The notes under the pieces: generated by a model
The model's input: the letters and a program-made list of their open reading frames with translations, nothing else
What the model was told of the DNA's origin: nothing
Database searches by the model: none
Position numbers and translations under genes: made by a program
Shown: positions 52,145 to 62,503 of the stretch, piece by piece
Numbering within the stretch: the stretch's first letter is position 1
How the letters are laid out: every line of letters begins with the position of its first letter
Assembly: GCA_033725935.1 (NCBI GenBank)
Contig: MU867118.1
Span: forward strand, 154,157-218,156
Direction: 5' to 3'
Source of the DNA: Cladorrhinum sp. PSN259
Lineage: Eukaryota > Ascomycota > Sordariomycetes > Sordariales > Podosporaceae
DNA length: 64,000 nt

Positions 52145-54439
52145 TTACAAACTCATCCCGTCATCATCATTACTTGCCTCTTCTTCTTTCCCGGAAGAAG
52201 ACAACAAGTGAGTTACGTCCATCTTCTTGTTGTCAGCTCCCACTTCATGTTGTTCTGGCGGCTTTTCAGCAGCACCAGCATCGACACCGTGGAAAGATGA
52301 CGCGCCGCCATCCACGTCCATCGCCGTCCCCGTCCCTGTGCCCGTCCCAATGGCAGCGATCGCCGCACTTATTCCCGATCCTGGTTCAAGTCCACTAGGT
52401 TTAGAAAAAGAAGATGGCAATGCCGCTGAAGATGAGGATCCCTCCTCCTCCGCCTTTCCAGGTTCAGGTTCAGGTTCCTGCTCGTCTTCTTCATCATCTT
52501 CATCCCTAGGCTGCTCAATCAACATCTCCAAATCCCTATCGACCGCCGCTCTTTCTGCTTCGTCCTCTTCTTCCCTCGTCCTAACCACTGCCGCGTCAAC
52601 AGTGACGCCAACACCCACACTGACGTCTTCGCCACCTGCTGCATTTATGAGAGCTTGGAAATCAGCATCATGATGAGGCACGTGATGATGATGGTGAGGA
52701 TGAGGATCAAAAGGGTAATGATGCATATGATGGTGATGAAGCGACTGAGATATAATTTGGGGATCAATAGGTTGGTACACCGAGTCCGGTGGCACCACGC
52801 CCGAGACAGAATGCGGGTGGTCCGCAGGGACGGGTAATATCACGGGAGATGGTGAGTGGTGGTGCTGGTGATGGTGAAGGGGATGTACTTGGTGGTGACT
52901 GTGACTTTGACTGTGGTGGTGAGGTTGAGAGTGGAGTGCCTCCTGTAGCATCGGACTGTGATGATGATGGTGGTGGTGGTGGTGGGTATCATCGTGGTTT
53001 ATTGGTATTGGCTCGTGGCCAGTCATTGCCGTATCCGTTCCCCCGGCTTGGAGTGGGTGATGGTGGGTTTGAGACGGAGATATGAGAGATATCGTGGTTG
53101 GATCGGTGAACTGGTGGTGGCTTGGCACGGTGAAATGGGCTAAATGGGCTGCAGTTGAAGCATCTGATATTGGCGGTACTACTGGTACAGGTGGTGGCCT
53201 TGGCTGCTGTTGCTGCTGCAGCTGTGTTGACCCATCGCGTATAGATCCAGACGATGGACTGGGCGAGGAACGCTTAGAATTTGGTGCACCAGATGTAGCA
53301 TTCATGTTTGGTCGTTTTACGCCATTGACGGGAGCAACAACGGCACCAGGTGAGGGCAGCTGGCTCTGGCACTGAGATTGAGGCTGAGAGGAGGAAGATG
53401 CCTTGCCCAGATCTTTGCATTCGGAACAGTTCCTAATTACATCGGATACGGTCTCCTTGATACGACTCCAGTGGTACCGTTCCGCAATGGTGGCCGTAGT
53501 CTTGTTGATACCCGCGTGTGCCTGGTTATGCACCCCACGAGCGATTTCGTACTGGCGCTGAGGGTCTGAGATAACTTCCTTGTCTTTGAGCATTAGGACG
53601 TCACCCTCGAGGAGCTTGTAGTGTGTTGCGGCGCTACGGAGTCTGCTTTTCTCGGCTCGGTCAGCGCCGTTCGGATAGCGGCCGTACTTGAGGTAGAACT
53701 TGATTTTGTCGAAGCGTTCTTCACTCACAAGTTCCTCGTTGCCCGGCGAATCGCCCAGGTCGCGTCCGTAGATAATTGCGTCAACCAACCGGTCTGGATG
53801 GCTCTTGAGGTTGCCAGCACCCTTGACCCTTCCGATGCGCTTAAATCCCAGACCGTCCCAAATCTTGCACGATGCCACATTGGTCTCATAGACCAAGTTG
53901 AAGACCGAGTAGGTATATCCCAGCTTGGGAGCATACTCGAGATACGTCTCACCCATCAGGCGGCCAACACCCCGATTACGCGAGGCATCAGTTACGATGA
54001 AGCCGGCATTGCATATGTGGCTGCTGCGGCCAGGATAGTTGGGCTTGATGTAAAAGGTGCCAAGACACTCCTTGGACCAGTCCTTGCCCTCGACAACCTC
54101 GGCAGCACTCTCGATGTGGCCCAGCAACATGATGCCAGCAAAGTTCTGGAACCAGTAAGATGCAAACTTGTCAAGGGACATGGGCTCCATCATCGGGTAG
54201 GTATCGCCGCCCTCGATTTCCTTGCTGAACTGGTCACTGAGGTAGCGCAGCAGGGACTCGGGGACCTCATGGCGAGATGCAAACGGAATGACGGTAGCCA
54301 CCGTCTGGCGATCTCGAAGCGTCACATGGCGAGGCAAGATGGTTGGCGGGACGGAAGGGTGCGCAGGATCGGGATATGGAGGCTCTCCCGAGACACGGTA
54401 AATGGTCGGAGCCGCAGGGTCGTCAAGGATGGCAGGCAT
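52145..54439 (-). CDS. Spt10-like GNAT acetyltransferase with H2C2 zinc finger
   Basis: Single exon, 764 residues from the ATG at 54439. Order of domains: a leader to ~80; a GNAT acetyltransferase at ~85-235 (ICNAGFIVTDASRNRGVGRL is the acetyl-CoA site, followed by FNLVYETNVASCKIWDGLGF); and an H2C2 finger at ~300-345 (HNQAHAGINKTTATIAERYH then CSEC). In budding yeast Spt10 this pairing of GNAT plus an integrase-type H2C2 finger binds upstream activating sequences of histone genes and activates them. The same role is inferred here. From ~350 on the protein is low complexity: Ser/Gln/Pro-rich, a very His-rich part (runs of eight or more His), then an acidic segment with poly-Glu/Asp. The His-rich tail is unusual in length. 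The finger descends from retroelement integrase, so it is an old domestication. Nuclear location is expected. Confidence 0.85.
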   Translation of the reverse strand: MPAILDDPAAPTIYRVSGEPPYPDPAHPSVPPTILPRHVTLRDRQTVATVIPFASRHEVPESLLRYLSDQFSKEIEGGDTYPMMEPMSLDKFASYWFQNFAGIMLLGHIESAAEVVEGKDWSKECLGTFYIKPNYPGRSSHICNAGFIVTDASRNRGVGRLMGETYLEYAPKLGYTYSVFNLVYETNVASCKIWDGLGFKRIGRVKGAGNLKSHPDRLVDAIIYGRDLGDSPGNEELVSEERFDKIKFYLKYGRYPNGADRAEKSRLRSAATHYKLLEGDVLMLKDKEVISDPQRQYEIARGVHNQAHAGINKTTATIAERYHWSRIKETVSDVIRNCSECKDLGKASSSSQPQSQCQSQLPSPGAVVAPVNGVKRPNMNATSGAPNSKRSSPSPSSGSIRDGSTQLQQQQQPRPPPVPVVPPISDASTAAHLAHFTVPSHHQFTDPTTISLISPSQTHHHPLQAGGTDTAMTGHEPIPINHDDTHHHHHHHHHSPMLQEALHSQPHHHSQSHSHHQVHPLHHHQHHHSPSPVILPVPADHPHSVSGVVPPDSVYQPIDPQIISQSLHHHHMHHYPFDPHPHHHHHVPHHDADFQALINAAGGEDVSVGVGVTVDAAVVRTREEEDEAERAAVDRDLEMLIEQPRDEDDEEDEQEPEPEPGKAEEEGSSSSAALPSSFSKPSGLEPGSGISAAIAAIGTGTGTGTAMDVDGGASSFHGVDAGAAEKPPEQHEVGADNKKMDVTHLLSSSGKEEEASNDDDGMSL

Positions 54440-55170
54440 CTTGGCGACCACAATAGGTTATCAAAAAGCCACCACGGGGGGCAGAAGCAGCAGCAATTAC
54501 AGTGCGCAATGCAACGACAAAGGACTGGGACTGGTCAAGACGAATTCATTAGCTACGGGTTCTACAATACGCATAGTATTATGGAAATTAGGTAAGATAG
54601 AGATACGAAACTGTGCGAGGCATTCGCAATGAGGTGCTCATCCTCTCAAACAGCATACCTCGCTCCAAGTGTATGTAAGTGTATGTACTTGAAAAGGTGA
54701 CACACGACTCAGGTACTATATGCACCCGTGTGTCTGCGTCCCGTGTGTCCCGCTGCGCTGGGAACTCTCCTTCCTTGTCCGGGCCAGGCCCCAGGCAGTT
54801 CAGGCACACCAATCACAGGATTCGCCCTGCTGTGGCGTGATGCGGAATGCGGATCGGATGCGAGAGAGAGGACGCTGTGACGTGATGGTAAAGCGTCGCT
54901 GTGCTCAAATGTTCGTGTGATGAATTGTGCTGAGAATGCCTGAAGAGGGAGGGGAAATTCGCGGGGAAGGGAACAAGCTGCGAAGATTTCGGGCCGCGTG
55001 GACCGCTGTAAATTGTTAAAACAACCAATGCTTGGCGCGGACATGAGAAAGATAGGGGACACCAGCTGCCGATGAACCGCCAGGAATCCGCTCAAAGAAC
55101 GGAGGATTCCTAGAGAATAGAAATACAAGTACAAGCTCTATCATCATATATATTGTACATAGTTACTGTC
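54440..55170. other. Intergenic region
   Basis: Promoter of the leftward Spt10-like gene and 3' flank of the leftward mitochondrial S2 gene. Overlapping short frames on both strands lack domains. Nothing else seen. Confidence 0.45.
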
Positions 55171-56413
55171 TCATCTCGGGTGAGCAAACGACTCCTTCAT
55201 CTTATCAGCTTCGACCTCCGTCAGCTTCCCTTCCGATTCGAGCCTCTCCATTTCCTTCATAGCCTCGTTTCGAAGTTTTGAATTGCGGCTGTCAATGAAG
55301 CGCATAACCGGCCAAGGGGTTTTCCAGGCAATGTTGCCCTCAGCAGCGGCGGTAAGTCGGCGCTGCTGTCCGCGCTCTCCAGCACGGCCAAGAACACCTG
55401 CAATGAGCGCAACAGATCGTAAACTGTTTGAAGAAAACGCTGGTCAGCATCAAATATTCATAAAACTTCATGATGACCCCCATCGGGGGGCGCTTACCTG
55501 TCGTCGTTGGCGGGAATCTGGTAGGTAACCCAGGTTGGGTCAGCATCGGTATCGATGATACCAATGGTGGGGATGCTGGCGAGCCCGCACTCGTGGAGCA
55601 TGGGATAGTTTTCGACAGGGTTAAGGCACACCACCAGGTCTGGTTTGACGGGCCTGCTATCACGTAGGTACTCGTCGAACCCATCCAATGTCCTGTCCAT
55701 CTCATCCACCACCCGTAACTCTCCGCTCGCGAGAATGACATCGCTGTTGGTGATGGTACCTGGGGTCCACTTCTGATACAAGTGGCAGGCACCCGCAAGT
55801 TCGGCCATGCGCACAACAACAGGTTGGTGTCCCTTGCGATTGCCAACAAACAGAATCAAACCACCGTGGTATGCAACCTCCTCAACGACACGGGCGGCGC
55901 GGCGGAGGTGGGCGGCCGTCGTTTCGAGACTGATAATGTGGATGCCAGCGCGTTCGCCATAGATGTACCGGGCGTTGGAGGGGTTCCATTGCGAGATGTG
56001 GTGACCCATGTGCACCTGGGCGGCCATCAGGTCTTCGAGGGTAACAGAGTGAGGGGGGTTCTTGAGGACCTCGTCCGGGAGGTAGCGGAACTCGAGCTGG
56101 GAACCGAGCGACTTTGTCTGCGACTGGTACGACTCATACTTGAAGAACTCGTCAGGAAGCTTGTTGATCTGAGCCTTCAGCTGTTGGGACTTTCTTCTCG
56201 CATCAGCGGCGGCCTGGGTGGCTGATACCGGGGACGCATCAGGGTCGGCGACGGTGGTGGTGGGTGTTCGGATCGACAGCGCTCTGAGGAATGATCGCGG
56301 AGCTGCGGCAGCAAGTGCCCGTGGGCCTGATTTGAAACAGTTAGTTCGCAACGAACAGACAACCCACGCCAATATTACATACCGTGCCGAACCCCGAAAT
56401 TCCGTATAATCAT
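55171..56413 (-). CDS. mrp4: Mitochondrial small-subunit ribosomal protein uS2m
   Basis: Three exons: 56383-56413 (31 nt), 55498-56326 and 55171-55423. Introns are 56327-56382 (GTATGT, CTAAC branch, TCAG) and 55424-55497 (GTAAGC, CTGAC branch, ACAG). Phases fit, giving 370 residues. It is the bacterial-type S2 protein of the mitochondrial 37S subunit. The N-terminus is Arg/Ala/Ser-rich without acids for about 35 residues (MIIRNFGVRHGPRALAAAA), a mitochondrial presequence. The S2 core shows AQVHMGHHISQWNPSNARYI, ILFVGNRKGH and CLNPVENYPMLHECGLASIP, then GIIDTDADPTWVTYQIPAND. Splicing joins this to SLRSVALIAGVLGRAGE. The C-terminal helix-rich extension is typical of fungal versions. The gene symbol follows budding yeast naming. 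Confidence 0.95.
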
Positions 56414-56908
56414 GGCGGGAATGCTGCTGTTGAAATCATCGCCCGGCAAGAGAAGTTCGGATCAAGCCGATCAACTTTTCTCCATACGTGAATTGAACAT
56501 GGTCTGTGCGCGCCAACATTCGATTCACAAGCACCCCGCCGCCCGGACCACCAAAATTACAGGTGATGGGCCGAATTGTCAGGTCTGCAATGGCAACATT
56601 ACTATTCAAAAAAGAAACAAATGCTGACAATCACAAATAGAAACTGTCAAGACTGGATATTATATCTTCTATAAAGGTCAAAGAAAAGTAAGGTAAGGGG
56701 TGTAAGTTATGAAGGGGGTTACTACAAAGGGAATAATACAAAAGGGGATTTGCGACTAAACTAATCGGGACCTCGCCCTCCCAAAAACGGCCATTTTCTT
56801 ATGTTTATGAAACCGTTGCTTTCAGGTAGAAACGAAGCTCCCTTCCATCCATCCGTTCGTCCACCTCAAACTGCAAAGCTCATCTCGTCTACACCTCACC
56901 ATGAGGTT
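56414..56908. other. Intergenic region
   Basis: Promoter of the uS2m gene and 3' flank of the CBS-PB1 gene; A/T-rich near 56640-56760. No gene seen. Confidence 0.45.
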
Positions 56909-59173
56909 TTATCTGCTTGACGCCCTAGAAATGGCAAAGACACCGAGGATAACCACAGCCAGGGTGACGATAGCACCGGGGAGCAGGAGCTCATTTGGAA
57001 CACCTGCAATGACCTGATCGGGCTGTGGCGCGCTGCGAGTGCGATGGCTTCTCCGGCGGGCCCGCACATCATCCTCCGAGTCGTCGGCTTCTTCCGAATC
57101 ATCGTGAACGGTCCGTCTGCGCTCGCGCATAAATGAAGAAGCAGGCGGGGTGGCCACTGCAAGCTCGGGAGCAGGAGTAGAAAGGGCTGGGACAGCGGGC
57201 TGGCTAGGGTCATGAACAAACAGGTCAACCTTCTCGCGGTGACCGTGACGGGCGAGGAGAATGGCCTCCAAGAGATCTTGGTCCGTGGTGATTGCTACAG
57301 AGTCGCCCTCATCATCTAGATAGCTGAGCGCAAACCCATCGGTAAGCTGGCCATCCTCTATCACAGGGGTGCCGCCAATAGCATCGACCTCGGCACCAAG
57401 CTTTGATGCAATGTTGGCAACAAGCTCCTCCATACCGTGAGAAGCTGTGACTTGGAGGCGATGGACGCGGCCACTGGGGGCCTTGAACTTGAAGGGAAAT
57501 GGGATCTCGCTGGGAGGAAGGCCCGGGCTGAGACCAACGGCACTGTGTGGTGGCGAGTCTACACCGGCATGACTGGCTGAATCCCCAGGTGCAAGACTGT
57601 CGTGTCCGAGTCTATCGCCGCGGGTCATGTCTGGAGACACGACAGAACGAGTGTGGTGCGTGTGGTGGTGTGAGCCGTCGCCAGACACCATGGATTCAGT
57701 CTCGTGGTCAAGCGACAGCCAGAACTTGTTCCATGCTGGGCCTTCATTGTCGGTGCCGGTACCCATCGTGTTGATCTGTTCGAGAGTGGCATATGTGAGC
57801 TTGAGCACGTCAACCATACCAACAATCTCGCCTGCATCGTTCATGACGGGAAGATTAAGATAGTGTCCATCTAGGAGATCGTTAGTATCGAAGAACCTGA
57901 ACACCATGCGCGGAAACCAAACTTACCGTGCATCTTGCGAAGAGCCGCCTGGATAGTCATATCCATGGGCGCAAAGTCGGGATGAGGAGTCATGACACGA
58001 ACGACACTGCAAGTCGCTGGGTCAAGGCCCGGAGCAATAACACGGAGCACAACGTCCTTGCTGGTGAAGATACCCGTAATAGCACCCTGGTCTTGAACCA
58101 AGACGGCAGTGGTGTGATTCTCCTTCATCAACTGAGCCGCCTCCTTGACCGATGTCCGGACGCTAACCGTCGTCGGAGGGATGCCGTTCAAGACTGACTC
58201 GAGGGTTGGGCCCGACATCTTGGAACGCAGAGCCTCAACATACTGAATAATCTGCTGGGGCTGGCTGGTGCCAAGCTCAGATTGCACACCCTCAAGGGCA
58301 TCATAAAGTCTCCGGGAGGATGCATAGGCCCGCTCCAGCTTCTCCATGGCCTCATAGAAGCACTTGGTGATATCCAAAACACCAGAGATGTCCTGGTTCT
58401 CGTCCATCACGGGCAGATGTCGGAAACCCTTGCGAACCATCAGATCGAGGGCATCGGTGGCGCTAGTGTCGGTTCTGGCGCACAGAGGGTTCTTGGTCAT
58501 GATTTCGGCGATGGTGACGCTGCCGGCCTTCAGCCCACCTCCAACAACACGGAAGGCGAGATCCTTGGCGGTGAAAATTCCCGCAATTCGTTCATCGTCG
58601 TCGGTAACCAAGACGCAGTCTTCTCTCTTTGCTGCCATGAGCTGTGCGGCTTCGGCAACGGTCGTCCCGGGCTTAATTTGTAGGGCGGGGCTGGGCTTCA
58701 GGGCGAGAACGGTTCCTGGGGGTGCTTTGCGGGAGTGACGGGCGCGGCTGGTAAGGTTCTTCTTTTTGGAGAGATCACTCTCTAACTTGCGGCGGATAGC
58801 CTGGAGGAGTGTATGTTAGCTTCCTCCATGATCTGTGTTGTGGTGGTGATATGCAGCCAACAGGGTAGCAGTTAACCCCTCAGCTGATTCTCATTCGTCC
58901 CCAGAAAAGGGAGAGACGAGAGAGTGGACAAGGCTGCAGGATAGGGGCATATCTAGCGTAACATACCTCATCCCTCTTGGACTGCTTCGCTCTGCTTGCG
59001 CTCATGGAAGCGCCCACGTCGCTGCTGGCTGTACCATGGCTGGCGTGGTTGCTCTCGAGAACTGGTCTGGGAATGGCGGATGAGGTGGCAGAGGGGCTCG
59101 GGGCAAAGGGGGCACCTCCGCGATTGCTCTGGCGGCTTTGGGTGTTCCGCAGGGTCCCCGGATTGGTAGACAT
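56909..59173 (-). CDS. CBS and PB1 domain protein with C-terminal membrane anchor
   Basis: Three exons: 58967-59173, 57927-58800 and 56909-57870. Introns are 58801-58966 (GTATGT, 166 bp) and 57871-57926 (GTAAGT, CTAAC branch, CTAG). Phases fit, giving 680 residues. A Ser/Asn-rich leader (~1-100) is followed by two CBS pairs at roughly 110-240 and 290-430 (GIFTAKDLAFRVV, FRHLPVMDE, GIFTSKDVVLRVI, HYLNLPVMND). CBS pairs bind adenine nucleotides and act as energy sensors. A PB1 domain at ~485-575 (FPFKFKAPSGRVHRLQV then DDEGDSVAITTDQDLLEAI) mediates pairing with other PB1 proteins. The chain ends in a hydrophobic helix (LLLPGAIVTLAVVILGVFAI), consistent with a tail anchor. The same order is found in fission yeast CBS-PB1 proteins whose role is poorly known. 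The intron at 57871 splits the fourth CBS motif. Confidence 0.93.
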
Positions 59174-61026
59174 GGTTGGGATTGTTGATGTTTTTTTTCT
59201 CTTATTCTCCTTTTTTGCACACTGGACCGGTCTGTCGACGTCTCCAAGTTTAGGGCCCTTGGTTGTGCTGGCGGTGCGGTCAGCTGTCGGCAGATTTTCT
59301 TGACCGGCACGGGTTCGGGTTGTGGATTAGTCGAAATCGAAGCTCGAAAAGCAGTGGCCAATGGAAGGATGCGAATCAGAGGGCTGGCAATCTGCTCACC
59401 TGCCCAGCCGAAAAGGAAAACACGGACTCCAAATTCCACCCTGGCTAACTCCCCGCGCACGAGCCAAGTTTCCCCGTCCAAACCCCCACTCTCCAATTCC
59501 AGGTTCCATCACTTTGGTGGGGTTTCTGGACATCAAACTCAACGGCAGCTTCCTCAAGAAAGGGTGTCCCTCTCAAAGCGCAGGCATTTCACCCCGGGGA
59601 GCCACAAGTCTTTTATTCTCGACAAGCATCACTCTTTGGATTTGTGGGGGATGTGTCCGGGAGATCCACACTTTCATGTTTGGGCCAAGCAAAGCCGTTG
59701 ACACACTTGAAACTTTCAGGCGCTCATGAATCCAAACAACTGATTCAGACCCTTGTTGATACAATTGGAAGGGTTCTCCAATATGTATGATAAGTGGCAT
59801 GCGTTTGTTTTGGTGAGTAGCACAGTCGTTTATTTCAATCCAATTCATCTTGCACAGCTCATGTGCCCATCTTAGGCCACGGGAAATCTGCAATGGCGAT
59901 GTTGGACAGATTGGCTTCCGGTGCCACAACGTGGTTTTGGTGCCTTCAACATGCATATCTTCCCGCAACCCAATTTAGGGCACCTGGTTAACATATTCGG
60001 CTGCGATTGATCTTGGCAGAGCCTTGTTTTGTTCGTTAGCAGCCTAGAGGACCGAGGCGGTGACGTCTACTTCATAAATGTAAACATTTATATTAATTAG
60101 TATCCGCAGATCACCGATCTCAAATTGCATCTCAGCAGGTTTCGTGCCACCAGCGAAGACGGGCCAGCCAGATTCTAGCGCGCAATTCCAAGGCATGGTG
60201 GCATGAAACTCCATCATTGTGGAAAAGTACCAAAGAGTGGGAACACCCACCAATCACCAACGGGACCGTTCTCGCAGTTTGCGGGAGCATAACATGAATC
60301 GCTTGCATTGGAAAAGGTGGATCTTGAACTCCTTGAATTGGCAGCCAATCACCTTGCACCATTCCGTTCGCAATTATCCCTTGATACAGTGACGCTGGGG
60401 AGTTTTCGAGGTGGACCCTTTCTTTCCATCTGGATCCCTTCGACGTCACCTGCTTTTTCTGCTTAATGCAGGATTTCGCGTTGGCAACCTGAAAAGGCTA
60501 ATAATTAACGGCCTGGCGCCAGTTTACCGTCGGACTTTTTTCCCGCGTCAGCTTTCCACCTCTTTGTTGTTGTTTTTTCTCAGGAGCTTCAGGTTCTCCT
60601 CCTTCTCCCACCAGCAGCGCCGCGGTTGAGGAAAAGGTCGTGTTCAAGATAAAGCCAATTGAACCACTTGTGCAGCGGCTGCATACCAACTTCCATCCGC
60701 TTTTTTACCTTTGCGTTCCAACGCGCTTCGAGCCGCGCTACGGCATACGCTGACAGCAGTGCCGGACGTCGACCGCTAAAGTCAATCTTTAGCCTTGGTG
60801 GCGACCAACACCGAGCCGGGTCACCTTCGTTTTGACAGGCGGATAGAGTCAGGACTCAGCACAGGATAGCGGGAGGATCGAAAGGGGAACACAGCTGGTT
60901 ATTATTGAGGAGTTTACACGGCGCATTTCTTTTTGGCGACATTCAACGGCATCTGTCTTCTTCCAAATAACAGAACGTTCTTCGAACTGATTTACAACGC
61001 ACATAAAAACGAACAACAAAGACGCA
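59174..61026. other. Intergenic region between divergent genes
   Basis: About 1.85 kb separating the CBS-PB1 gene (minus) and the small membrane protein gene (plus). Frames of up to ~160 codons overlap on both strands without domains. No RNA gene, repeat or transposon recognised. Confidence 0.45.
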
Positions 61027-61622
61027 ATGGCACCAACAGCGGATCTCCCAACAGCCGCTACGGCAATGTCAATCCACCAGTTGGCGACAAACTTCAAACG
61101 CGCAGTAGCGCCTATGCTCTCCAAGCGCGAGGACAAAGATTGCTCCCCGCAGCCCGGCATTAATCTGTGCGAAAAGCCCAGTATTTCGAGCTCGACCGTT
61201 ACCTGGATTGTCGTTGGTTGTGTGATGTGAGTTTTAGCTTTCCCTCGAGCCGCGGGCTTTTACTAACTTTCTATCTTGCAATCAGTGGTGCTCTGGTTCT
61301 CGTGACACTTTGCACTCTACTAGTTTTGCACCTCCGACGTAGAAAACGCGACAAACAGGAGGATATGACCGACAGGTTCCAGATGTCAGATTACGGACTT
61401 GATGAGGTTCCAACTTCGAAGAAGGCACGGCGAAATAACAACACCGGACCATCCCCCTCTCCTTCCCCAGGTGGCTCTCCGCGCAGATCCAAGGATCCTC
61501 TACAGGCTGCGATGGAGCCCAAGTACCCTGCTGCACACTTAAACCCCAACCCTTTTGACGAGAGTGGAAATTGGCCCAAGAGGGAAAGCATCGGACAGAG
61601 CCTTTCTCCTCCGCGTAGGTGA
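61027..61622 (+). CDS. Single-pass membrane protein of unknown function
   Basis: Two exons, 61027-61226 and 61286-61622, with a 59-bp intron (GTGAGT, ACTAAC branch, TCAG); 178 residues. The splice junction falls inside the membrane helix: STVTWIVVGCVM joins IGALVLVTLCTLLVLHL, giving about 27 hydrophobic residues, then the stop-transfer RRRKRDKQEDM. Before the helix are ~55 residues with CSPQPGINLCEKP (two cysteines, possibly a disulphide on the outer side). After it come MSDYGLDEVP, a basic patch (KKARR), a Ser/Pro-rich stretch and the end ESIGQSLSPPRR. The layout suggests a type III or signal-anchor protein with a cytosolic phosphorylatable tail. I believe it belongs to a conserved, unnamed filamentous-fungal family. 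There is no cleavable signal peptide. Confidence 0.82.
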
Positions 61623-62161
61623 CGTTGGTATAATTAGGTTAAGGAGTTTTAGAGGGCGGCTCATGCAAATGAGTGACGATGATTGGTGGGGGGAACGACT
61701 TATGATATTTTAGGTTGTATGTATGATATCCAGGAAGGGCACGCCAGGACTGTATTTATGTGGAGTTGGGGGCAACAATAACTAGAGCGCAGGATGCTCT
61801 CAATAAATGGGATTTGTCTCAACTTGTTAAATGTGAAGCTTCTCTGTTTGGGAAGAGGCCTTTCAACTATGTTCGTGATGGCTTATGGGGTCTTGATATA
61901 TTCCAACTTTGAGCTTCTCGGCCTCTAAACGACCATCTCGTTCCGGCTAAGTAAAGCAGACCTTGTTGTCCGGTGGGAGAAATAGGGCTGTAACCAAAGC
62001 AGCGCCAGCAGTTAAACCAAACACCTCGACTCAGGAACAGCCTCGAGCTTCCGGTACCGAAGCCACACCGTCAGCCATCACCACCCATAACCGCCCACAA
62101 CCACGACCAGCCGCCTCAACCCAGAGCATACGAGTCCATTACTCACATCTCTTGGGGACAG
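61623..62161. other. Intergenic region
   Basis: 3' flank of the membrane protein gene (AT-rich at 61690-61890), then about 150 bp of C/A-rich sequence leading to the fold-back element. No gene recognised. Confidence 0.45.
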
Positions 62162-62295
62162 TCCTTGCCGATGGTGAGAGCTCAATGGCGCAGTGGGTTG
62201 GATTTGACATTGGAGTTTGGGCGTCTTGGTTGGGGCACGATGGGTTCAACTCGAGCTCTCGCCATCGGCAAAAAAAAAAAAAGTAAAAATCCTTG
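62162..62295 (+). mobile_element. tRNA-derived SINE-like fold-back element with poly(A) tail
   Basis: Two 17-bp arms, 62167-62183 and 62253-62269, pair with one mismatch (16 of 17). Between them lie a perfect Pol III box A (TGGCGCAGTGG, 62186-62196) and a near-consensus box B (GGTTCAACTCG, 62243-62253). The 3' arm runs directly into 13 A (62270-62282) and a further A-rich piece. TCCTTG flanks the whole at 62162-62167 and 62290-62295, a possible short target-site duplication. An internal Pol III promoter plus poly(A) tail plus flanking repeat is the signature of a SINE. No functional cloverleaf can be drawn (the T stem is poorly paired), so it is not a tRNA gene. The family is not one I can name. 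Confidence 0.5.
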
Positions 62296-62503
62296 AAAGA
62301 GGGTTTTTCGTAACTGGTGTACCCCTTTACAACCCATGGGATCGGGGTAGATTCGGTGAGCTTTTTGTGCCCCTTGACATTTCTTTGACATTTTCATTCT
62401 GAGCCGACAAAACGTACGAAAATACCATCATTCAATCGAGCTTAAAAAGCTCTATCCCTCGACGACGGCTTCCAACCAGCGGGGGGCGTGGCGCGTCGTC
62501 GCG

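Noticed and set aside
53621..54595. 324-codon plus-strand frame opposite the Spt10-like gene
   Set aside because: Antisense of the GNAT region; no recognisable domain.
62182..62269. A tRNA gene at the box A/box B pair
   Set aside because: No proper T stem or anticodon arm can be formed; the fold-back arms and poly(A) favour a SINE-like element.
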